From assembly GCF_027943255.1 (NCBI RefSeq), contig NC_072895.1:46474001-46538000 (forward strand): DNA of 64,000 nucleotides. The letters run 5' to 3'. Of the stretch, positions 32,112-44,140 are shown one piece after another. This DNA is from Anastrepha obliqua (taxonomy: Eukaryota > Arthropoda > Insecta > Diptera > Tephritidae). Within the stretch, counting starts at the first letter, position 1. The number at the start of each line of letters is the position of its first letter. The translations under genes were made by a program, and so were the position numbers. The notes beneath the pieces were generated by a model, which saw only the letters and a list, made by a program, of their open reading frames with translations, had not been told where the DNA came from and did no database searches.

Positions 32112-32550
32112 GGGAAGATTAGGTTAGGTTATGGTGGTAGTCGGTCTATAGGACCAACTCACTTAGACCTTACAGGTCCGTTGTAGTACCACTGTGTAAT
32201 CTTATTTATTTTTTGGTGTCACCATTTTGTGGCTCTTATGAAGCCCATACCAGACAGTTCCGTAAGAGAATTGCAAATGGAAAAAATATTTACCTAAAAC
32301 CTGCTCCGATTTTAGCTATGGCTGGACAATGGCAAAGGAAGTGCGCAATTGTTTCTTCCTCATCTCTACAACTTCTACAATATTCATAGGAGAATACTCC
32401 TAGTCTCAAAGAATACCTGCGTAGTAGCCAATGAAATGAAATCTATACAATCAACGACCTTCGAGATATCCTCTCTGGAAGGGCTAAGAAGTTCCTAAGT
32501 CTTCTTCGTGTTTATTTGCGGCCATAGTAACCTAGCTGCTATGCATGTGT
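32112..32550 (-). pseudogene. LINE 3' terminal fragment with zinc motif
   Basis: The minus strand encodes WLLRRYSLRLGVFSYEYCRS, then CRDEEETIAHFLCHCPAIAK, the terminal Cys/His motif of I/LOA-type LINE proteins, followed by about 200 bp of 3' untranslated sequence ending in the CCATAACCTAACCTAATC tail near 32112. Upstream RNase H and reverse transcriptase are missing. A stop near the start shows decay. Confidence 0.7.
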
Positions 32551-33000
32551 ACAGGAAATAAAATTTTTTTTAGTTATCTATATTTATATTTCAGATAATA
32601 GAATAACGGGAGGTCTTAAATTTTACACTCTTTTAGGGTATGGCGCACTTTGAAGCATTTAGTATTCTTGGCTTGAAAATGATAATATCGCAAAAAAATC
32701 TTATATTTCGTCTTCTTCCCAGAACCTTTCGGTCCGAGCACACTAAGCAGTTTTTGTTATTAGAGCTGCCAATGATGTGGAGCTTTTAGGCAGCTGCGCG
32801 TACTCGATGTGCAGAGAACGGCAAAAGAAGCCCGATTATAGTTGAAAAGATTGAACCAATGTTTAACGTATTATTTGTAAATATAACGAGACAACAACAA
32901 AAGTTGTAAAAATAATATTGTAATATAATATAGTTTTTACCGCCGTATACGCGGCATTGGGACCAGTAAGTAAAGTGCCGGCAACTATTTACATTAAAAA
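32551..33000. other. Gene-free stretch
   Basis: Mixed-composition DNA (for example CTTTCGGTCCGAGCACACTAAG near 32728) with no identified feature. Confidence 0.35.
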
Positions 33001-34330
33001 TTTGTTTTTTTGGTTTTTAGGATAAAATATACATATTTTTTAAAGAATTTCTTTCGAGAAACACCCACCCCCTCAAATTTTTTTAATGCTTTATTAATTC
33101 ACATATGGCGAAAAAAACTCTTTCCCAAAAATAAAAAAATTTTGCAGTCAAAATTTTCAAATAAAATTATCTAAAAATTTGAATTTTATCAAACAATTTT
33201 TCTTTTTCCCAAAATTAAAAAAAATTTTCTTTTTCCCTTTCCCAAAAATAAAAAAAAATTTGCAATCAAAATTTTCAAATAAAATTATCTAAAAATTTTA
33301 ATTTTATCAAAAACTTTTTTTATCTAAAATTTAAAAAAAAAATTGTTTATTATATATTTCATCCTGAAAAAGAAAAAAAACTCTGAAAATGTTAAAAAAC
33401 ATATTTGACTTGAAAAATCGTCATACCAAACATTTTAATAATGAATAAATTTCAAAATTGTACACATTTTTGAGTGTACTTTTAATTATACTTAAGCCTA
33501 TAAAAAGAAAATCAGAAAAATGATTTAAATTTTATTTTTGGTTTTTTAAATAAAAAAATTAAAAAAAATGTTTGAAAAATTTGATTTGAAAATTTTTTTA
33601 TCTAAATTTTTCTTTACATTTTTTTTAATTATATATTTTATTTCTTAGTAATTTAATTCACAAATGGCAAAAAAAAAACAAAAAAAAATTTTGCAATAAA
33701 AGTTTTTTTATCTAAAATCTTTTTATCTAAAATTCTTTTTTTTATAAAGAAAAAAAATTATGCAAGTGTTAAAAAAACATGCTTGACTTGAATAAATTTC
33801 AAAATTATACATTTTTTTTTTAATTTTTTTCCAGTTTACTTCTGATTACACTCAATCCTATAAGAAAACAATTTTCAGAAAAATTAAGATTTACATTGTT
33901 TTTTGGTTTTTAGGATAAAATATACATAAAGATTTTTTTTGAGATACACCGACCCCCTCAAATTTTTTTCTTGTTGCTTTATTAATTCACAAATGGCAAA
34001 AAAAAACTTTTTCCCAAAAATAAAAAAAAATTGAATACAAATTTTTTTTAACTAAAAATTTGAATTTTAGGTATTTTACAATTTATCGAAATTTGTTTTC
34101 ATTTTGTGTTTTAATTATATATTTGATCCTAAAAAAGAAAAAAATTATGCAAATTTAGAAAAAACATATTTGACTTGAAAAATCGCATACCAAAATTTTC
34201 AATAGTGACTAAATCTCAAAATTACTAATTTTTTTTAAATTTTTTCCAGTTTACTTCTAATTATAGTCAAGCTTACAAATAAGCCAATTTTCAGAAAAAC
34301 TTAGGACCATGACCAAAAATACTTGGATTA
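33001..34330 (+). repeat. Degenerate long tandem repeat, about three units of 360-530 bp
   Basis: Three successive blocks share a start (GGTTTTTAGGATAAAATATAC or similar, near 33017 and 33904), a middle (ACACCCACCCCCTCAAATTTT near 33060; ACACCGACCCCCTCAAATTTT near 33945; TTTAATTCACAAATGGCAAAA in all) and an end (TTTACTTCTGATTACACTCA near 33835; TTTACTTCTAATTATAGTCA near 34250; a diverged version near 33478). No coding content. The array lies inside the intron region of the minus-strand host gene or just downstream of it. Confidence 0.65.
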
Positions 34331-34534
34331 CTTGACATGGAAACGCTCATGAGGAAACCCCATAGAAAATGTTACAAATCACAAATATTAAATACGCTTT
34401 ATTCTCGTTTATAGTACTAAACGGCGAGTGAGATTTAAAGATACGTATACATACATATGTACATATGTATGTAGACTTTATATTATATGTATGTAGACTT
34501 TATATTATTACCATATTTTTTAATTAAAACTTAC

Positions 34535-34599
34535 CTCCATTGATTCATCTTCAGGTGTTAATGCAATAGATGATTTTCTTTGGCCCGATGAACCAGTGC
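34535..34599 (-). CDS. Host gene, second coding exon (65 bp)
   Basis: On the minus strand, TTTCTTTCCAAAG at 34612-34600 is a good acceptor and GAG|GTAAGTTTT at 34535 is a near-consensus donor. Joined to the exon ending at 36360 the phase is kept (one base from the first exon plus two here), giving Gly then TGSSGQRKSSIALTPEDESM and a final Glu, open throughout. The peptide is Ser- and Glu-rich and looks disordered; RKSS and TPED resemble kinase-type sites. The family is not recognised. Further exons would lie to the left and I could not identify them. Confidence 0.55.
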
Positions 34600-36359
34600 C
34601 TTTGGAAAGAAAAGAAAAAATTTCTTTAAATATTACAATGACAACAATTAGAGATGAATTAAAAAACAAAAATAGATGTGGATAATAATTATAAAAGAAT
34701 ATTAGAGTGGGTTTATTATGATTTAAAAAAGAGCTGTTCTAGTGAGGCCAGATATTGGCAATTACAACTTGACGTTCCTGTTCCCCGATTAAGCTTTGTT
34801 GTTAACTTTCATCGAAACGCTTCAATTGATGAACGGAATGTAGTAAATTTTATATAACTAAAAATCTCACGTAATCGGTTGCCTTGATTCTTTTTACTTT
34901 TTCGACTGAGAGGAGGACTCATTCCCGTCGATGCGCTTATTGTATTCGACCCAGCAGTAGCCAAATGCTCAGCATAGTATAGCCGTATTTCTTGCTGTGA
35001 CAAGCTGAAGTGTATCATAGCGCAACAACTTAATAAACTTGAATGTGAACAGCTGACTGGAGAGGGTATAGTCGCTGCTTTGCTGATGATTATACTCGTA
35101 AGCGCAATCTTCAAAACTTCATGGATTCTTGTTTTTTTGCGTATAGTTTGCGGAAAGGTTCTGTCACCAAACTATCTATGGCTATTTATACCTACCCCCT
35201 TTATCTAGTACATGTCTAATAAATCTTCAACCGACCCATACTTTGCAAAATTGTTATGAAATAGTTTGATATTGTAATAAAAGTGTATGTTTTTTTAATT
35301 TAATCTAACCTTTAATTTTTTTTTACAATTACAACATTAATTCCGTCGTTTTTCGATAGCGCTAGTCGAAATAAACCGATCTAGAATATTCTACCGTAAG
35401 TTTGAACATCTGTGAACATAACAACAACACCGCCTTAGTGAATTTGTATTCATTCATAAATTTTCGCAAGGTGAAAGTTGTCAGTTGTTGTATCAAATTT
35501 GCATAATTTGTGGGAAGTTTTGAGGTTCATCTTCTATTCGAAGAAGGCTGCGGCTAAGCCACATCAAACACACTTGCTTGCCTCATATCGCAAAAGGGTG
35601 AAGGAAGGCGTGCGTTCTTATCTCATCCTTCATACTTGCGATTATCAACTGTTCAGATTGGTGGCACATTTTCATGCTGATCAGCATTTTCGCTCTTAAG
35701 AAGAAATCAATAGCAGATCGATTCGTACAGTATATCTTCTTAAAAGAACCAATTAAAGAAGAGTGCTTCGAAAGGTAAATATTTAGTTACTTTGTTAAAA
35801 TAAAGCTTTACATTTTTGGGAGAAAAACGGAAAACCTAGTTGTATATCTAATAAATATTATATGGTAGATATATTGTTTTTTAATTACAAAGCTGTTTGT
35901 AAATAATATACTTCACTTGCCAAAACTATCGCTTCTTTGTTCTCTAAGGTTAGGGCTAAAAATTAACGTTATCTGATTGTTTAATTATTATCACTTTATG
36001 GAATGCATTCAATAATATGAAAACCATTCATCACATTCTAGTTATTTTAGTATACTTAGCTGAACGTACAAATCGGGGGCTCTTCAATATATTTATAATA
36101 CATTACCACACCCTCCCGCTCAATTTAGCAACGTATTTAAGTGAGCGCCTAAAAGCACGCAATTGAATATTGCGGTATCTCACATGCAATCACATTTCAA
36201 CACTCCTCTACTCACTTGCTCACATCTATACATACACACATAAAAGCACACTCAGCCGCAATGGTTATTATTGGTGTAGCGCTCACTAATTCTTTACACT
36301 ATTCTCACTATTTATTCAGTTCTCACAGCAATAAACATACACACACACACACACACTAC
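34600..36359 (-). other. Intron of the host gene, with a (CA)n microsatellite
   Basis: The region between the two exons carries no supported coding segment. A (CA)n run at about 36338-36356 lies right behind the donor site. A decayed stretch near 35470-35780 on the plus strand vaguely recalls a mariner N-terminus, but I do not claim it. A minus-strand frame at 34809-35114 has no motif. Confidence 0.45.
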
Positions 36360-36957
36360 CTGGCAGAATTGACGGAAAGGATGATTTAACGAAAAAACCA
36401 TGATAGCTTGTATTGAAGGATTTCTTAACTGCATACGATAAACGTTCCACCGTAGGTTTGGTTGGTGTTGTAGCTCTGGGATATGTTGGCGATGATACAC
36501 TGATTGAGTCTTCAGTTTCTACGTGAATTAACTGCGGATTCCGACGAAATCGCGAATGAAAACTAACATCGTCAAGGGTACGCCGTATGAACTCCTCATT
36601 TTTTAGTGATCCACTCGCAAGGCTCGTTGCTATGGAAGGTTTTCTGGGCGCATTAATTCTTGACATTCTACGAGTGGAAGTAGTGTAAGTCACGATTTGC
36701 AAATCGTCACAGGGATGCGCTAATTCGAGAGCGATTCTATCGTCAAGTTGCTGTTTGCAAACCAATGTTTCTGCCTCAGCGTTGGTGTTTACAGGGGCCG
36801 TTGTTTTCACAGACGACGCTTCAGCCGTTTCATTACTAGCCGTGTTATTTTCGCATCGCTTGCACTGCTGAACATTTTGGCATTTCTCTTGCACTTTTGT
36901 TGCGTGTTTACTATTTTTCAAATTTTTAGAGACAACACATTCGCTCATTATTGTCAT
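36360..36957 (-). CDS. Host gene, first coding exon (unknown protein)
   Basis: ATG at 36957 has a strong fly context (GTCAAAATGACA); a second ATG follows three codons later. The 199 codons are open up to CCAG|GTAGTG, a plausible donor at 36360/36359. The protein starts MTIMSECVVSKNLKNSKH, has a Cys-containing patch (KCQNVQQCKRCENN, about 23-36), and later STRRMSRINAPRKPSIATSL, NEEFIRRTLDDVSFHSRF and PTKPTVERLSYAVKKSF. It is basic and Ser/Thr-rich, with no signal peptide or membrane segment, so a cytoplasmic or nuclear regulatory protein is plausible. I do not recognise the gene. Codon usage and the absence of transposon motifs set it apart from its surroundings, and the next exon joins in phase. 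Confidence 0.6.
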
Positions 36958-37336
36958 TTTGACTTTTCTCCTCACATTTTCTTAAATAATTAATTCTGAT
37001 TAATTTTCGTTTGTCACATGTATCCATGATTCAATGACATGTGTATACGTATATGTTTGTTTTTCGTTTTTGATTGATGACAAATAAAACATATGGAACA
37101 AGTTAGTGGTTGCCAGTTAAACGAAAATTATATGAAATGGGATACACTTAAATGTCTAAGTAAGAAATGTGGCATTATAAAATTACGCAGGCCTACATTT
37201 TTTAGCAGTTTCCAAACATTTGTCATTATCATTCATAATTTTTATTTTTTTTTTATTTTATTATTTTTTTATTTAGACTTTCAGTAAAGATAAATGGGAC
37301 ATCGAATAAAAGGGAGAGTGCGACTATTTGCATGAG
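36958..37336. other. Upstream region of the host gene
   Basis: Likely 5' untranslated and promoter region for the minus-strand gene starting at 36957. I see no clear TATA box and no other gene. Confidence 0.35.
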
Positions 37337-38354
37337 CAAAAAGTAAGGTGAATTTGGTTGTAAAATGAAAAATCTTTATTTATTCTTGTAAATCAATTTC
37401 ATCCCCTTCAAAATAATCCCCTCTCGATGAAATACACTTGTCCCAACGATTTTTCCAATCCCCGAAACATGCCAAATAGTCCATTTCCGGTATAGCCATC
37501 AGCACCTTCTTCGATTCAGCTTTTATCTCCTCAATCGACTCGAAACGCGTTTCCCGGAGTGGTCTCTTGAGTTTTGGGAATAGCCAGAAGTCACACGGAG
37601 CCAAATCAGGCGAATACGGTGGTTGCGGAACGATATGCGTGAAATTTTTGGCGAAATGGTCACGAAGAACGAGTGCAGTGTGAGACGGTGCATTATCGTG
37701 ATGCAAAAACCAAGAGTTGTTGGCCCATAATTCTGGTCTTTTTAGACGAATTGCTTCACGTAAACGACTCATAACGCTCAAATAATATTCCTTATTAACA
37801 GTTTGGCCAGGTGGAAGGAATTCATAGTGCACCACACCACGAAAATCGGAAAAACTGTCATCATGACCTTTATTTTTGAACGACTTTGACGTGCTCTTTT
37901 CGGTCTGGCCTCGCCTTTAGCATGATATTCGCTTGATTGGTCGGTTGTTTCAGGGTCGTAAGCATAAATGCAAGTTTCATCTCCCGTATGGATGCATTTG
38001 AGCTTGTCCTGATAGTTTGAAAGCATTGTTTCACACACATCAATCAACCGTTGATTTTTGAGTACTAACTCCTTCACTTTATTGACGTGTTGGTCATCTA
38101 TTGACTTCGATGGTCGTCCGGAGCGCTCCAAGTCACGTTCTCGACCCTCTTTGAAGTCTTTGTACCACTTATAAACATTTTTCTGCGACATGGTCGAATC
38201 ACCAAATGCCTTCTGCAACATTTTAAACATTTCCGCAGCCGAAATTTCATTCCGCAAACAAAATTTGATGGCACTTGCCATTTCATGAAAAAAATAACTA
38301 GAGCGAAATTTTAATCCCGCGAAGTTTGACAAATAAATTCACCTTACTTTTTGC
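37337..38354 (-). mobile_element. mariner (DD34D) transposon, internally deleted
   Basis: Inverted ends GCAAAAAGTAAGGTGAATTT (37337 onward) and its complement AAATTCACCTTACTTTTTGC (to 38354) bracket a minus-strand mariner transposase. The interior lost one block of coding sequence. Exact outer limits and the TA duplication are unclear. Confidence 0.8.
37380..38281 (-). pseudogene. mariner transposase with internal deletion and frameshift
   Basis: ATG at 38281 begins MASAIKFCLRNEISAAEMF (first helix-turn-helix) and continues with DSTMSQKNVYKWYKDFKEGR. After VKELVLKNQRL the sequence jumps to IDVCETMLSNYQDKL; the second DNA-binding helix and linker, on the order of 50 residues, are gone. The catalytic blocks remain: IHTGDETCIYAYDPETTDQ (first Asp), SWFLHHDNAPSHTALV (second Asp), PYSPDLAPCDFWLFPKLKRP (third Asp, 34 residues on, hence DD34D). 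A frameshift near 37830 separates the halves. The C-terminus ends GDYFEGDEIDLQE. The protein cannot bind its ends normally and is inactive. Confidence 0.82.
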
Positions 38355-38479
38355 CCACAGTAGTATGTCTATTAGGGCGCCCATCGAAGAGAAATTTAGT
38401 TTCAATTGAGATGGAACATTTTAAAAATAGTCATTTCAGGTCAGAAAATTTGGTTTTGCAGATTTATCATTTGTCAGAC

Positions 38480-40460
38480 GCATAATAGAAAATAAAAAAC
38501 AATGGATACTAATAAACATAATCGTAATATGCAAAATACAAGTGTCCCATCAATATGGAAAGAAGTAAAAGTTGTCTTTATTCCTAAAGCGGAAAAAAGT
38601 TCACACACAACACCTAAGGATTTTAGGCCAATTAGCCTATTCTCTTCTTTGCTAAAAATATTAGAAAGAATAATAGAAGAGCATAGTAAGGCTAACATCA
38701 GCCCTAATAAGCTTAGTATCTCACAACATGCGTACTGTAAAGGGAAATCTACTGAGACAGCACTTAACTCACTTGTTACAGAAATCGAGAAGACAATTTA
38801 TAATAAAGAATTCACACTGGTAGCCTTCCTTGATACCGCGGGCGCGTTCAACAACATCCAACCGAATACAATAATAAAGGCACTGACGGATTTCGGGATC
38901 ACTGGCGCTCTGGTTGAGTTCATCAAAAACATGCTCTTTAGCAGATTTGTGATCGCAACCCTAGGGACCTCAAAGATCAAGAAAAAAGTTAGCAGAGGAA
39001 CAACTCAAGGCGGTGTGCTGTCCCCTCTCCTATGGGTGCTGGCATTAGACCCCTTGCTAAAGAGCCTAGTGGAGAGAGGACAACACGTCGTAGCATATAC
39101 GGACGATGTTGCAATGGTAGTAAGAGGGAAATTTCCCAATACACTTAGAGAAGTCATGCAAGATTTACTAAACACGGTTGAAAACTGGTCAAAAGCAAAT
39201 GGGCTAAGCGTCAACCCCATTAAAACTGAACTCATCCTCTTTACCAGGAAACACAAAATGCCAAATATAACTATAAGAATGGCCAGTCTTTGCATCTGCG
39301 GGGCCCTTAGGACCACACCCACAGAGGCACTAATTATTATGCTTAACTTTTTACCAATAGAGCAATTCGGTAAGCAAACAGCTGCCAAATCAGCTCTCAG
39401 ACTAAGAGAAATCGGCCTACTCAGAACGAACCAAAGAGGACACTCTTCAATTTTAGAAAAATTCCCCTGCATTCCTGGCATAACGGATTTCTGTAAGGCC
39501 AAACCATCAACTTAAATAAATCCTTTGTCAGAGTATTTCCTTTCAAAGAGGAAAGGGATAACGGGCTTATTGTTAAGAAAAAAGATTTAAACATCTACAC
39601 AGATGGCTCAAAACTGGACAACAAAGTAGGTGGAGGGGTTTACACCGATAAGCTCGGAGTAGGCCAATCATTTCGCCTACCTGACCATTGCAGTGTATTT
39701 CAGGCGGAAGTCACTGCCATAAAAGAGGGACTTACGGAAATAAAAACGAGAGTATTATCTACAAATGAAGTCTTCCTTTACTAGGACAGTCAAGCGGACT
39801 CGTCAAAAACAGTTTTAGAATGTTTTAAACTACTAAATGACGCATTTAAGTGCTACAAAGTACACCTTATCTGGGTGCCAGGCCACAGGAATATAGCAGG
39901 AAACTGCAAGGCGGATGAGCTTGCTCGAACCAGTACAACGCTCGATCTCAAACCGGATAAGGCGCTGATACCCATGCCTATAGCGACTTGTAAATTACTT
40001 ATAGACAGGGAAACCATCAAAAAGGTAAATATAAGCTGACAAAACCTCACAACATGCGAACTAAGCAGACAGACATGGCCGAACTGGAAAAGCGGTCGAT
40101 CGAAGATCTTGCTAAGGTTTAACAGAGAAGCTATAAAAAAAATTATAGGGGTATTAACTGGTCATTGTTTAATAGGCAGCCAGAAGGTTAGGACTCCCGT
40201 ACTTCGATTTCTGTAGAAGTTGTCTTAATACAGAAGAAGCGGTAACAGTCAGACACCTTTTATGTGAGTGTGAAAGCCTAGTTATGAGAAGGCTGCGCTC
40301 TCTTGATAGAGCATTTCTAACCGATGTAGCGAACATAGCCCATCTAAAATGAATGAAGCTCTGCTCGTTTATTAAAGTTATCGGATGGTTTGAAAAGGAA
40401 CACGTAGGGTAAGGATAAGCTCCAGTGGTATCACAATGGACCTGACCCTACCTACCTACC
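38480..40460 (+). pseudogene. LINE (I/LOA-type) with reverse transcriptase and RNase H, 5'-truncated
   Basis: The plus strand opens in the reverse transcriptase fingers (PSIWKEVKVVFIPKAEK, DFRPISLFSSLLKILERII near 38630), then AFLDTAGAFNNIQ near 38825 (catalytic Asp), GTTQGGVLSPLLW near 39000 and AYTDDVAMVV near 39095, where YADD reads YTDD. A deletion joins MPNITIRMAS to CICGALRTTPTEAL, removing the thumb. The RNase H follows: DLNIYTDGSKLDNKVGGGVY near 39600, FRLPDHCSVFQAE, a TAG inside LYxDSQAD, and LIWVPGHRNIAGNCKADELA near 39870. The 3' tail is CTACCTACCTACCTATGC near 40450. Several stops and frameshifts make it inactive. Confidence 0.83.
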
Positions 40461-41202
40461 TATGCAAAATACAAAACTTTGTTTTGATTTTTTTTTATAG
40501 TATTTCGTTAGAATTGGCCTAATATTATTTCTGAGAAAGTAATCCATGGTTCACAATAATAGGAGCGTGACATATTGCAAAATTGTAACTACTTATTGAC
40601 TTTTCATTTAATTTCTTACATTTTTTATAGAAATACAACAACGAGAACCATATAGACTCAACTCTGTTTTTACACGGTAGATACGTTCCTTAGAAAAGCG
40701 TGCAAAAAAATAGCGTAAAAAAATCCATGCACCACGTGAAAAAACTTGCTGTAAGTTCCACTTAAAAAAATCGTGTAAGATGAGAGAACTCTAAATATTT
40801 GCCCAAAAAACCGTACAAAAGAATTAATAATGAAATCGATTTTACATATGTAAGTATGTATAAAAAAAGCGATTCATGTTTATTACAAAAAAAAAAAAAA
40901 ACAAAAAAAAAACCAATCTGTACAGTGAAATTTTAATCCATAAGTACAAACACATAAAAATTGAAATTGAAATTAGGAATAAAAATCTATTTTGCAGCTA
41001 TTCATAGCTCCTTGATAAGAAGCGGGCATGTTTATTGCGGACTGAACCAAAATTACTATCATGAGTAGATATGTTAGACACTATGTTAGATATGTCCCCC
41101 CTTCTGTCGGGTTTTATTCAAACTATTAACAGTTCCTGTTGGGTTTTTCGTTGCAATAAAGTCTATTATTAGCGACTGTTGTTTCCTTTCTCAAGTTGTT
41201 TA
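40461..41202. other. Gene-free stretch
   Basis: AT-rich DNA; an A-run near 40888-40910 and no supported gene. Confidence 0.35.
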
Positions 41203-41204
41203 TA

Positions 41205-41378
41205 CAAGGTGGCGCAAAATCAATCATCCTATCGGAAAATTTATAATTTTTGCACCGAAACAAATAATAGGCCATGTAAAGGTCAAATAAAGATTTCCAT
41301 TGCTCAAAAATCTTTTCTTCATTCAGTAAAAAAAAATATTCTAAAACGAAATTGGATGATTAATTTTGCGCCACCTTA
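41205..41378. mobile_element. 174-bp MITE with GGTGGCGCAAAAT ends
   Basis: Left end CAAGGTGGCGCAAAATCAAT and the complement of TTAATTTTGCGCCACCTTA on the right, with TA on each side (41203-41204, 41379-41380). No coding content. A second member is at 29235-29476. Confidence 0.78.
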
Positions 41379-41380
41379 TA

Positions 41381-42935
41381 CAATACTTGTTATCCAGCTA
41401 GACGCGACCTCAAAATTACGTTGAAACTGTAATATTATATAAAGTTGGACTTGGTTAGTATGTACTTATTGCTCTTACACGAAAGTTGTTTATTCAATAA
41501 GACATCGTTTTAGGAACAATGACTTGTTTAAAAAAACATTTTTGTTTTGAGATTCGTGCAAGAACAAAAATTTCGTGTTGAACGATGTAGTAGCGAACCG
41601 TATTATTTTAAAATCGTGTAAAAAATGCCGAGTCCAAAGAGAATTGGGTGTAACTCCAAGTTTCAAACTTTGCAAACAAATTTGAAAAGTTCCACAAATC
41701 TCCTTCCAAATCTCCTTTTTTTGTTTCCCATTCAATATTGGTGTAATATTGTGCCAGTATAAAGTGGCTCGAAACTCGCGTTGATTTTTGTTGACGGTGT
41801 TATGCATTTCCTCGACATTTTGTATATAAAGAAAACGCACAATACCCCCGCAAACAAAAAAAAAAATAAAAATAACGCGATTTCTGAGCGACTTCGAGCT
41901 TACACTTAATTACATCGAAATTACCTGCGCTTTAAACTGCATACAAAAGTTCAGATGAAAAGGTTTGATATTTTCATGAAAATTTATTGGTTTTTTAATT
42001 TTTTGTAAAAAGTTTGAAATTTTAAGTGATATGGATTTCTTTGTTTTAGTATATATAAGTACTATATTTTTATAAAAAAAAAATTAAATTGCAAGTAGTT
42101 GAATATTCAAAACTTTGCAATATTTCACGCTGCTTTTATTGTGCACACAAGTGTGTGTAATCGCTGCGTTATATGCATTGCACAAAACCATAGGTGAAAA
42201 CACTCTCAACTGGTTGTCAAAAAAGTCCCACAGTTGAGATCATCTGATTCAAAAAAGCTCTTTTATTTAACACAGCTGCATTAAATGATATAATTTCATA
42301 GAAAATCGTATCAAAAAGTCTAAAAAATGTCGTACAAATTTAGATATTTCTCAGAAACAGGCAATATTGTAGCTAAGAAATATATTAAAAATATTTGTTA
42401 TTGTAAATTTCACAAGTCAAAGATATTACTTTGTGTTTTTTTTTTGTCAAAATTCTATTGTTTTAATGTTACCATAAAAATTCTAATTGAGTATAGCAAC
42501 CCCGCCAATACGCTTAAGCAAAACGATAAAGCACTCACATGACCAAACACTTGACTGCCTGTCAAACTCACACCAAGGGTGCCTGTCAAAAAATTGGAAG
42601 AAGAAGAGTATTTTTTCTTGTAATTTTGTACAATGGTTAGATGTCTGAACACCCTGATGTCGGTGTTGTCATATTGCTTCTGAAGGTTTGGACTGTTTTT
42701 TGTCATACTTCGATACAGGTCTACTGACATTTCACAGGAAAATGTCAACTTAATGTGGGATTTAAATTCACTCTGATGAACAAAATCCAGTCAGAATTTT
42801 TTTTTTTAATTTTTTTATATTCAGCTATGGTTTGGTATTCATTTTATGGTTTGAATGGACCATTAGTGGAATATTTAGAAATTTTCCATCCGAGGCCACC
42901 TGTATCATAATTCTTTCGAAGACGAAAGTAGCCTT
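41381..42935. other. Gene-free stretch
   Basis: No supported gene. A minus-strand frame at 41490-41840 and others near 42330-42750 show no motif or splice logic. Confidence 0.35.
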
Positions 42936-42939
42936 TAAC

Positions 42940-44140
42940 CTACTCAAAAAAATTATCTTCTAAATCGTGAACTCTCGTAGAATCTCTCTCGTGAAAGTCA
43001 GGAGGACCTTATCGAGACTACAACGCACTGTGGTCATCTGTTGCAGCGGAGCTTTTCCGACTACTTCAGGCCCATCATTAGATGATCTGCTTTGTCTACC
43101 CCCACTTGATGTTCTCATCCAAGTAGAGGCCTTCAAAGCCATCTGCAGGCTGAAAAACAATGAGAATTGGTATGGCCCCTGTCCGGCATTGGTTAACAGA
43201 GTAGACATGGACTTCGATCCAATGATCCTCACCATACCCCTTGACTCCATGCCATCCAGAGTCGTGTTTAACAAGAGAAACATTGTGGTGCTGCCAGAGA
43301 CTCAACTTAGGTCAAACTCAGAAAATGAGCCCGCCAAACCTTGTTCTCGCATTTTCACGGATGGCTCCAGAACCGAGCACGGACCCGGCTCTGGTGTCTA
43401 CGTCGAATCAAGCGGGAGAAAACTACACTTCGCTTTTGGAATGCATGCATCCGTGTTCGAATTAAAGGTGTATGCTCTTCAAGAAGCGAAGAACTTTGTT
43501 GTGGAAAACAGATGAAGAGGCAGATTGATATGTGTCTGTAAAGCTTCGCCCATGGCCTTAGACAGCCCTTCAACCACTTCAAGGGTAGTTGAGTACTGTA
43601 AATCCAGGTTAAAATATGTCGGCAGATATAATACTCTAATGCTAGTATGGGTCCCGGGATCACGGGGATTGCGGGTAACAAGATCTCTGACTCTTTAGCT
43701 AGTCACTCCCTTCTGCAGCCATCAAAGCCACGGTTAACAAAAGATTCGAGCAACCCACAAGCGAGCCTGGCAGGCTGAAAGAGGCTGAAGATGAACCAAA
43801 CTGATGTTACCTGTCATGTCTTACGTTCTATCGGAGTTTCTCCTGGCACTAAGCAGAAAGAACTGTAGGCAGCTGGTTGGACTGAGCATGGGCAAAGCAC
43901 TTGGAAAAGGTGGGCATCGCAGACAGTGTACTCTGTCCAGCATGTGGAGAGGAAGAGGAGACAGCGGATCACTTCCTGTGCGTCTGTCTAGCCTTCGTTT
44001 GAATTAGGTTTGAGGTCTTTGGCACTGATGTGTTAAGAAGCGACTACTTTGGCTCCCTAGTACCACCAGATCTACTCAGATTTCTTCGGAAGTCAAGATT
44101 TAATGAAAGACAAAAAGGGAACCCGAGGGCAGTACAGTGA
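42940..44140 (+). pseudogene. LINE (I/LOA-type) 3' fragment with RNase H and zinc motif
   Basis: A plus-strand frame contains ICCSGAFPTTSGPSLDDLL near 43037 (post-RT linker), then RIFTDGSRTEHGPGSGVYVE near 43350 (RNase H first Asp) and FELKVYALQEAKNF near 43460 in place of VFQAE. A stop at 43513 and frameshifts break it. Further pieces are VWVPGSRG near 43650, IAGNKISDSLASH near 43667 and LCPACGEEEETADHFLCVCL near 43935. Domain order is that of the neighbouring LINEs, but sequence divergence suggests another family. The 3' end near 44140 lacks a clear tail. Confidence 0.75.

Noticed and set aside
32112..32130. TTAGGTTAGGTT phrase resembling arthropod telomere repeat
   Set aside because: It is the complement of the CCTAACCTAAC tail of a LINE; the same tails occur at 3885, 13980 and 48145.
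35470..35780. Possible mariner N-terminus (RFIFYSKKAAAKPHQTHLLAS)
   Set aside because: Only one short phrase resembles the first helix-turn-helix; the expected WF.RF and later motifs are not found, so it is not listed as a transposon.
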